Origin: Sulfuricella denitrificans skB26 | Lineage (GTDB): Bacteria > Pseudomonadota > Gammaproteobacteria > Burkholderiales > Sulfuricellaceae | Assembly (NCBI RefSeq): GCF_000297055.2 | Contig: NC_022357.1 | Span: 806,001 to 870,000 of the forward strand | Direction: 5' to 3' | Length of the DNA stretch: 64,000 bases | Shown: in pieces, positions 58,042 to 64,000 of the stretch | Position numbering within the stretch: the first letter of the stretch is position 1 | Layout: every line of letters starts with the position of its first letter | Notes under the pieces: generated by a model | What the model was told of the DNA's origin: nothing | What the model saw: only the letters and a program-made list of their open reading frames with translations | Databases searched by the model: none | Position numbers and translations under genes: made by a program

Positions 58042-60701
58042 GGTTCAAGTATAGTTTTTCTCGCCAGCCATTTCCGCACTTCCTCCAGCGCCAGCATGGC
58101 GAAGGCGAAGGGGATGACGAACAGCCAAACATTCAGGCCGATCGGCGCGGTGCCGAATAGCAGGTTTCCCCAGGGCGTGTAGTCGATGAGCAGGATCAGC
58201 GCGATTTCGGTGGCGACGCCCCACAGGATCAGCCGATTGCCGAGCAGTCCGGCGGTGAACACCGACTCTGTGCCGCTGCGGCAGAGGAAGACGTTCATTA
58301 CCTGCATCACGATGATGGCGGAGAGCGTGGCGGTGGTGGCCTGCAAATAGAGCGGATCGGCGGAGGCCAGCGGTTGCCCGTAGTACCAGCCAGTAGTGTG
58401 CAGCACGTAGAAAAAGGCCGCCATCGCCGCCGCCGCTTCTACTACTCCGAGGAACAGGTAGGCACGCACCACCAGCGGCCAGTTCAGCAGGCGTTCATGG
58501 CGCGCGCGGGGAGGCCGCTGCATCATGCCGGGGTGCGGTTTTTCCGTGCCGAGGCCGAGCGCGGGCAGCATGTCGGTGCCGAGATCCACCGCCAGGATCT
58601 GGATAATGGTCAGCGGCAGCGGAATCTTGAACAGGACGAAGGCGAGGTAGGGCACGATTTCGGGAATGTTGGAGGTGAGAATGTAGGTGAGGAACTTGCG
58701 GATGTTCTCGTACACTGCGCGGCCTTCCTCGACTGCGGCGACGATGCTGGCGAAGTTGTCGTCGAGCAGGACGATGTCGGCCGATTCGCGCGCCACGTCG
58801 GTGCCCGAGATCCCCATGGCGATGCCGATGTCGGCGTGCTTCAGGGCCGGCGCGTCATTGACGCCGTCGCCGGTGACGGCGACGATTTCGCCCTTACGTT
58901 TCAGTGCCGTCACGATGTGCAGCTTCTGGTCGGCGCCGACCCGGGCGAAGATGATCTCCGGCGCGCCCAGCGCAAGCTGCAGCTGGATACCGGACATCCT
59001 CCGCAATTCCTCGCCATTGATTACCACCGGCGTGTCACTTCTGATCAGGCCGATTTCGCGCGCGATGGCAAGAGCGGTATGGGGGTGGTCGCCGGTGACC
59101 ATGATGACGCGGATGCCGGCGTCGAAACATTTGCGGATGGCGTCCGCGACTTCAGGGCGCGGGGGGTCTTCCAGTCCGGCCAGGCCGAGCAGGATCAGGC
59201 CGCTCTCCAGGGAGCCCTTCGCTTCGTGCTCTGCTACCGCGCGGCTGGCAAAGGCCAGCACGCGCAGGCCTTTGCCAGCCAGGGTTTCCTGCGCGGCGAT
59301 GAAACGTGCGCGCAGTTCGGCATCGAGCGTCAGCGTCTCGCCGTCAATCCGCACCTGGGTGCACAGCGGCAGCACGGTTTCCAGCGCGCCCTTGGTATGG
59401 AGAACGCGGCCGCCGGGGGTCTGGTTTAGGGTGGATAGCCGCTTGCGGTCGGTGTCGAACGGCACTTCATCCACCTTCGGATAGACCGGGGATGCCGGCA
59501 GCATCTGCCGGGCCATGCGTACCAGAGCGATTTCCATCGGGTCGCCGAGCAGTTCGCTGTTCTCAGTAATCTGGAGGTTGTGGCAGAGCAGCGCGGTTTC
59601 GCAGAAGGCGCGGCTGGATTCGTCAGGTGCCAGTTCGCCGGCGTTGCTGAACCGGCCCGCGAGGAACACCTCTTTGACTGCCATCCGGTTCTGGGTGAGG
59701 GTGCCGGTCTTGTCGGTGCAGATCACGGTGGCGGAACCCAGCGTTTCCACTGCTGGCAGATGGCGCACCAGGGCGTTGCGCTTGGCCATACGCTGGGTGG
59801 CCATGGCCAGAGCCAGGGTGACAGTGGGCAGCAGGCCCTCGGGCACGTTGGCGACGATGATGCCAATGGCGAAGATCAGGCTTTCCCAGAAAGTCAGCCC
59901 GATGAACTGGCCGGCGACAAAGAAAACAACCCCGAGCAGCGTTGCCAGGGCCGCGACCAGCCGGCTCAGGCGGGCGATCTCACGTTGCAGTGGCGACAGC
60001 GCCTCGCCCGCCGTCTGCGTGAGGTGGGCGATCTTGCCAAATTCAGTGTGCATGCCGGTAGCGAACACCACCGCCCTGGCCTCGCCGGAAACCAGCGAGG
60101 TGCCAGCGAGCAGAATGTTTTTGGCATAGAGCAGGTCATCGGCAGCGGAGGGGTGAGCGTCTCGCGCCTTGGGCAGCGATTCGCCGGTGACCGTGGCATT
60201 GTTCACCCTGACGCCGAAAGCTTCGGTCAGACGGCAGTCGGCGGGGATGTTGTCGCCTTCCTGCAGGATCAGGATGTCCCCCGGCACCAGTTCGGCTGAC
60301 GGGAGTTCTTTAACTGTTCCGCCGCGCATGACCTTGACCTGGTGTGGCAACAGATTTTCCAGTGCTGCCAGGGCCTGCTCGGCGCGATACTCCTGCCAGA
60401 AGGAAAACACGCCGTTGATCAGGATCACGCCTAGGATGGCCCATCCCAGCATCGCCATGCCTTGGCCGGCTTGCAGTCGTTCGGCAACGAAGGCGAGCGC
60501 GGCAGCCAGCCACAGGATCAAGGCGAAAAAATGGGTGAACTCCTTGAGGAAGCGCAGCGCCAGCGGCTCCCTCCTGACGTGCTCCACGCGGTTCGGCCCG
60601 AACTCCGTATGTCGGCGTGCGGCTTCGCGAGTGGACAGCCCCTCGGGACGGCTGTTCAGGCTCCTGATTGCGTCTTCGACAGTGAGGTGGTGGATTTTCA
60701 T
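58038..60701 (-). CDS. Cation-transporting P-type ATPase (P2 type)
   Basis: 887 residues from the ATG; a TTG two codons earlier is possible. N-terminal cation-ATPase domain (AIRSLNSRPEGLSTREAARR), TGES loop, phosphorylation site ICTDKTGTLTQN, and GDGVNDAPALKHADIGIAMG. About ten membrane helices with C-terminal cation_ATPase_C region. Closest to Ca/Mn or Na/K-type P2 pumps; IPEIVPY in helix 4 region hints at divalent or monovalent cation, not decided. Divergent from aroC. Confidence 0.93.
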   Translation of the reverse strand: MKIHHLTVEDAIRSLNSRPEGLSTREAARRHTEFGPNRVEHVRREPLALRFLKEFTHFFALILWLAAALAFVAERLQAGQGMAMLGWAILGVILINGVFSFWQEYRAEQALAALENLLPHQVKVMRGGTVKELPSAELVPGDILILQEGDNIPADCRLTEAFGVRVNNATVTGESLPKARDAHPSAADDLLYAKNILLAGTSLVSGEARAVVFATGMHTEFGKIAHLTQTAGEALSPLQREIARLSRLVAALATLLGVVFFVAGQFIGLTFWESLIFAIGIIVANVPEGLLPTVTLALAMATQRMAKRNALVRHLPAVETLGSATVICTDKTGTLTQNRMAVKEVFLAGRFSNAGELAPDESSRAFCETALLCHNLQITENSELLGDPMEIALVRMARQMLPASPVYPKVDEVPFDTDRKRLSTLNQTPGGRVLHTKGALETVLPLCTQVRIDGETLTLDAELRARFIAAQETLAGKGLRVLAFASRAVAEHEAKGSLESGLILLGLAGLEDPPRPEVADAIRKCFDAGIRVIMVTGDHPHTALAIAREIGLIRSDTPVVINGEELRRMSGIQLQLALGAPEIIFARVGADQKLHIVTALKRKGEIVAVTGDGVNDAPALKHADIGIAMGISGTDVARESADIVLLDDNFASIVAAVEEGRAVYENIRKFLTYILTSNIPEIVPYLAFVLFKIPLPLTIIQILAVDLGTDMLPALGLGTEKPHPGMMQRPPRARHERLLNWPLVVRAYLFLGVVEAAAAMAAFFYVLHTTGWYYGQPLASADPLYLQATTATLSAIIVMQVMNVFLCRSGTESVFTAGLLGNRLILWGVATEIALILLIDYTPWGNLLFGTAPIGLNVWLFVIPFAFAMLALEEVRKWLARKTILEP

Positions 60702-60767
60702 GGCCAAAAGCCGGTTATGAGCACTTATGTTAAACTTTAGCAGGTTGATTTTTCGAGATGAAATAAA

Positions 60768-61871
60768 ATGTCCGGCAATACTTTAGGCAAACTTTTCTGT
60801 GTCACTTCCTTCGGCGAAAGCCACGGCCCAGCCATCGGCTGCGTGGTGGACGGCTGTCCGCCCGGCATGGCCTTGAGCGAGGCAGATATCCAGGGCGAAC
60901 TCGACCGGCGCAAGCCGGGTACTTCGCGCCACGTCACCCAGCGGCGCGAATCGGACACGGTGGAAATCCTCTCCGGCGTGTTCGAGGGCAAGACCACCGG
61001 TGCTCCCATCGCTTTGCTGATCCGCAACGAGGACCAGCGCAGCAAGGACTACGGCAATATCGCCGAAACCTTCCGTCCCGGCCATGCGGATTACACCTAC
61101 TGGCACAAATACGGCATCCGCGACCACCGTGGCGGCGGGCGTTCTAGCGCGCGCGAGACCGCAGTGCGGGTGGCTGCGGGTGCGGTGGCGAAGAAATGGT
61201 TGAAGGAGCGCTATGGCGTGGAAATTCGCGGTTACCTTTCCCAGCTCGGCCCGATCGAGGTGCCGTTCAAATCCTGGGATGACGTGGGCGAGAATCTCTT
61301 CTTCGTGGCCGATGCCAGTTATGTGCCGCAATTGGAGGAATACATGGATGCCCTGCGCAAGTCCGGCGACTCGGTTGGCGCGAAAATTACCGTGGTCGCG
61401 CAAGGCGCGCCGGTAGGCTGGGGCGAACCGGTGTACGACCGGCTCGACGCCGAAATCGGCTATGCCATGATGAGCATCAACGCGGTCAAGGGCGTGGAGA
61501 TCGGTGCCGGTTTCGATTCGGTGGTGCAGAAGGGCAGCGAGCATGGCGACGAGTTGACGCCGCAGGGTTTCCTCTCCAACCATGCCGGCGGCATCCTCGG
61601 TGGCATTTCCACCGGCCAGGACATCGTTGCCCACATCGCCATCAAGCCGACCTCCAGCATCCGCATTCCGCGTAACTCGATCAACAAGTCGGGTGAGCCG
61701 GTGATGGTGTCTACCGAGGGCCGTCACGATCCCTGCGTCGGCATCCGCGCCACGCCCATCGCCGAGGCGATGCTGGCTCTGGTGCTGATTGACCATGCCC
61801 TGCGCCACCGCGCCCAGAACGCTGATGTGGCTGTTGATACGCCGCGCATTCCGGGCAGCGTCGAGAAGTGA
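60768..61871 (+). CDS. aroC: Chorismate synthase
   Basis: 367 residues; last shared step to aromatic amino acids, using reduced FMN. Motifs [36 protein letters not shown] and [21 protein letters not shown]. Complete. Start preceded by a weak site; ATG at 60768 gives the family start. Confidence 0.97.
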   Translation: MSGNTLGKLFCVTSFGESHGPAIGCVVDGCPPGMALSEADIQGELDRRKPGTSRHVTQRRESDTVEILSGVFEGKTTGAPIALLIRNEDQRSKDYGNIAETFRPGHADYTYWHKYGIRDHRGGGRSSARETAVRVAAGAVAKKWLKERYGVEIRGYLSQLGPIEVPFKSWDDVGENLFFVADASYVPQLEEYMDALRKSGDSVGAKITVVAQGAPVGWGEPVYDRLDAEIGYAMMSINAVKGVEIGAGFDSVVQKGSEHGDELTPQGFLSNHAGGILGGISTGQDIVAHIAIKPTSSIRIPRNSINKSGEPVMVSTEGRHDPCVGIRATPIAEAMLALVLIDHALRHRAQNADVAVDTPRIPGSVEK

Positions 61872-61899
61872 GCTTTAGTAAAATTAGGGAGAACGGTAA

Positions 61900-62154
61900 A
61901 TGCAAGTAGACCACCACGACCTCGCCCATGAATTCCCGGAATTCAAGGACGAAATTTACAAGCTCAAAATTAGCAGCACTCACTTCGCCCGGCTGTTCGA
62001 CGAATACGAGCGGACCGAACGCGAAGTCCATCGCATCGAAGTGGAAGACGTACCGGTTTCCGATATCCTGATCGAGGACCTGAAAAAGAAACGGCTGCAC
62101 CTGAAGGACGAGATTTATGCCCTGCTGCGCAACGGGGGTGTCCCGGCGCATTGA
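61900..62154 (+). CDS. YdcH-family small protein (DUF465)
   Basis: 84 residues, helical coiled coil with the DUF465 pattern FARLFDEYERTEREVHRIE and LKKKRLHLKDEIYALL. Function unknown. Lies 28 bases after aroC and may be co-transcribed. Confidence 0.9.
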   Translation: MQVDHHDLAHEFPEFKDEIYKLKISSTHFARLFDEYERTEREVHRIEVEDVPVSDILIEDLKKKRLHLKDEIYALLRNGGVPAH

Positions 62155-62176
62155 GCCGTGATGGGGTGCTGAAGCC

Positions 62177-62605
62177 ATGAGGCTGTGGACGCTGCATCCC
62201 CAATACCTGGATGCCCAGGGTCTGGTCGCTGTGTGGCGAGAAGCCCTGCTGGCGCAGAAGGTGTTGCTGGGCCAGACCCGCGGTTACCGCAACCATCCCC
62301 AGTTGGCGCGCTTCCGAGTACTGGACTGTCCGGTGGCCGGTATCGCTTCCTACCTTGCCGGGGTACACGCAGAGGCGCTGCGCCGCAGTTACCACTTTGA
62401 TGCGAGCAAAATCGTTGCGCCCCGCTGGCTGGGGAAAATCGAGGCGACTACTGGCCAGCTGGCTTACGAATGGACTCATTTGTGCCGCAAACTCGCTTTG
62501 CGCGATCCCGCTCGGCTGGCCGAATTTTCAAATGTAGAGATACCTGAAGCGCATCCCCTGTTTTGTGTCGTGGAAGGCGGCATCGTATCGTGGGAAAAAA
62601 TCTGA
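62177..62605 (+). CDS. Pyrimidine-dimer DNA glycosylase (DenV-like)
   Basis: 142 residues. The start MRLWTLHPQYLDAQGL and LGQTRGYRNHPQLARF match the T4 endonuclease V-like Pyr_excise family, which cuts at UV-made pyrimidine dimers. Found in scattered bacteria. It lies just before a DNA ligase gene. Confidence 0.88.
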   Translation: MRLWTLHPQYLDAQGLVAVWREALLAQKVLLGQTRGYRNHPQLARFRVLDCPVAGIASYLAGVHAEALRRSYHFDASKIVAPRWLGKIEATTGQLAYEWTHLCRKLALRDPARLAEFSNVEIPEAHPLFCVVEGGIVSWEKI

Positions 62606-62622
62606 CCGCAATTCTAAAAAAC

Positions 62623-63555
62623 ATGAAGCTATACATGATAGGGTGGACGCGCATCGCGGGTATTGTCTTGCGCAGTCGCGGTTGGGCATTGCCAGTACCT
62701 GTGCTTTTTGCCTTATGCCTTCAGCTTGTTATGCAGGCGCCCGTAGCTCGCGCGGCGGATTTCCCGCCGCCACCCGTGATGCTGGCGAATGTCTATCGCA
62801 GCGGCACGCCGCTGGCCGACTATCTGGTCAGCGAGAAACTGGACGGGGTACGCGGTTACTGGGACGGCGAAAAGCTGCTGACGCGCGGCGGGGAACGCAT
62901 CGAGGCGCCCGGATGGTTCACTGCAGGGTGGCCTGATTTCCCCCTGGACGGCGAGCTGTGGGTCGGACGAGGGCAGTTTGCCAGTGCCGTATCCATCGTG
63001 CGGCAGCGGACGCCGGATGACGCTGCCTGGCGTACGCTGAGTTTCATGGTGTTCGATCTGCCGGGTCATCCGGGATCCTTCGCTGAACGAAACACGGCGC
63101 TGAAACCCTTGCTTGCCGGGCTTGCGCTGCCCTGGGTGCGCCCGGTGGAGCAGTTCAGGGTGGCCGACCGGGCCGGATTGCGCATCGCGTTCGACCGGGT
63201 CGTCAAGAACAGGGGTGAAGGGTTGATGCTCCATCGCGCCGCATCCCTTTACCAGGCAGGGCGCAGCGATGACCTGCTCAAGCTGAAACCGTATCAGGAT
63301 GCTGAAGCCAAGGTCATCGCGCATCTGCCGGGCAAGGGCAAGCACCAGGGGGTGCTCGGCGCCTTGCTGGTAGAAACGGCGGCGGGGCTGAGATTCCGTA
63401 TCGGAACGGGGTTTTCCGATGCGCAACGTCGAAACCCGCCTGCGCCGGGAAGCTGGGTGACGTATCGCCATATCGGACTGAACGAAGAAAGCGGTATTCC
63501 CCGCTTTGCCAGTTTCATGCGGGTGCGGGAGGATATTCCCGGCGGGGAGAGGTAG
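62623..63555 (+). CDS. Periplasmic ATP-dependent DNA ligase (LigE type)
   Basis: 310 residues with an N-terminal signal segment (about 10-45, cut near ARAAD) before a minimal ligase: adenylation Lys in SEKLDGVRGYWDG, GELWVGRGQF, EGLMLHRA, and DDLLKLKPYQD (motif V), then an OB-fold. It lacks extra domains. LigE enzymes are exported and have been tied to DNA uptake or biofilm DNA. The start is uncertain (ATG at 62623 or 62635). Confidence 0.9.
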   Translation: MKLYMIGWTRIAGIVLRSRGWALPVPVLFALCLQLVMQAPVARAADFPPPPVMLANVYRSGTPLADYLVSEKLDGVRGYWDGEKLLTRGGERIEAPGWFTAGWPDFPLDGELWVGRGQFASAVSIVRQRTPDDAAWRTLSFMVFDLPGHPGSFAERNTALKPLLAGLALPWVRPVEQFRVADRAGLRIAFDRVVKNRGEGLMLHRAASLYQAGRSDDLLKLKPYQDAEAKVIAHLPGKGKHQGVLGALLVETAAGLRFRIGTGFSDAQRRNPPAPGSWVTYRHIGLNEESGIPRFASFMRVREDIPGGER

Positions 63556-63759
63556 ACGTCGTGGGTTAGTTCACTAACTTGTTGGGCCGCTTGGTGCGAA
63601 TTGCAGACGACTTCGGTGCTCCAATACAACCCGGCCGATAGGCCGCTTAGCATCTATTTTCCGGCATTGAACCATCCCCCTCGGGTCAGGAAGTCGAACC
63701 TGTCCATAGCACCACGACTGGCTAACTCTCCGCTAATTCTCTATTGCTACCTTTACAAC

Positions 63760-63781
63760 CACGCGAATATCCGCGTGTTTT
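63760..63781 (+). terminator. Hairpin before the PepSY gene
   Basis: CACGCG and CGCGTG with a 6-base loop and four T residues; weak terminator for upstream transcription. The remaining gap after the ligase (63556-63759) shows no gene. Confidence 0.5.
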
Positions 63782-63796
63782 GAAGGAGTGATCAAC

Positions 63797-64000
63797 ATGA
63801 AACGCAAATTCTATCTGACCGCGCTCGCCGCGCTTTCCGCCACCGCCATTGGCACAGCCTATGCGGCCAAGGCGATCGAGAACGATGCCCTGGCGATCGA
63901 AACTGCAAAAATCAGTCTGACTCAGGCCGTCACTGTCGCCGAGCAACAGATCGGCGGCAAGGCGTCCCGCGCCGAGTACGAGAAGCACAAGGGCCAGTGG
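63797..64000 (+). CDS. PepSY-domain exported protein, cut by window end
   Basis: 68 codons visible from an ATG with AAGGAG 9 bases upstream. Signal peptide (cut near AYAA), then AKISLTQAVTVAEQQIGGKASRAEY-type start of a PepSY domain, which is often a peptidase-inhibitor or heme-related module. The rest lies outside the window. Confidence 0.85.
   Translation, partial: MKRKFYLTALAALSATAIGTAYAAKAIENDALAIETAKISLTQAVTVAEQQIGGKASRAEYEKHKGQW

Noticed and set aside
63556-63796. tRNA-like pieces (GTCGAACC) after the ligase gene
   Set aside because: No cloverleaf could be formed around it.

Overview
The window reads as a stretch of chromosome from a betaproteobacterium, most likely a sulfur-oxidising member of the Nitrosomonadales (Sulfuricellaceae/Gallionellaceae-like). 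Seen directly: gene orders typical of Betaproteobacteria (RDD-DUF3106-DUF3619-ECF sigma next to ilvB-ilvH-ilvC-psd-pssA-leuA; glyA-nrdR-ribD-ribE-ribBX-ribH-nusB-thiL-pgpA-pncC-recA-recX-alaS; aceE-aceF-lpdA). The sulfur-oxidiser idea is inference, from SoxW-like and SoxH-like proteins and a radical SAM protein resembling LipS2-type lipoate synthases. No rRNA, tRNA or CRISPR array was seen.

Layout. 1-3.6 kb: the end of a radical SAM gene, a FadL-type porin and a secreted DUF302-like protein. 3.8-9.2 kb, minus strand: valS, an unknown gene, holC and pepA. 9.3-11.5 kb: lptF-lptG. 11.5-13.4 kb, minus strand: an ECF sigma operon. 13.5-20.2 kb: branched-chain amino acid and phosphatidylethanolamine synthesis, with a leucine-rich leader peptide before leuA. 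20.2-30.9 kb: small operons (GNAT, DUF2069-HugZ, YihY, a PilZ-like protein, thioredoxins-TolC-MFP, hemerythrin, mog-yjgA, pmbA). 31-40.2 kb: a long plus-strand run of folate, riboflavin, thiamine, phospholipid and recombination genes, including a frameshifted thiL and a RibBX with a degenerate GTP cyclohydrolase domain. 40.2-43.3 kb: an OB-fold lipoprotein and alaS. 43.3-50.5 kb, minus strand: an EAL-HDOD protein and the pyruvate dehydrogenase complex. 50.6-52.1 kb: a second M17 peptidase. 55.8-60.7 kb, minus strand: an MBL hydrolase, an MDR oxidoreductase, a 50-codon gene missed by length-limited gene calls, and a P-type ATPase. 60.8-64 kb: aroC, a YdcH-like protein, a pyrimidine-dimer glycosylase, a periplasmic ATP-dependent DNA ligase and the start of a PepSY protein.

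The accessory part is 52.1-55.8 kb. It is A/T-rich and carries two minus-strand genes packaged like integron cassettes: a P-loop ATPase and an HNH-endonuclease protein. A canonical attC separates them, half an attC follows the HNH gene, and a compact attC-like hairpin precedes the ATPase gene. No integron integrase is present, so this looks like a CALIN (attC cluster lacking an integrase). A 223-bp MITE-like element with perfect 24-bp terminal inverted repeats lies next to it. The two cassettes are the best candidates here for an undescribed system, plausibly anti-phage; that function is inference.

A family of hairpin-forming intergenic repeats built on AGGAGT/GTGAGG units recurs at gene ends across the window.
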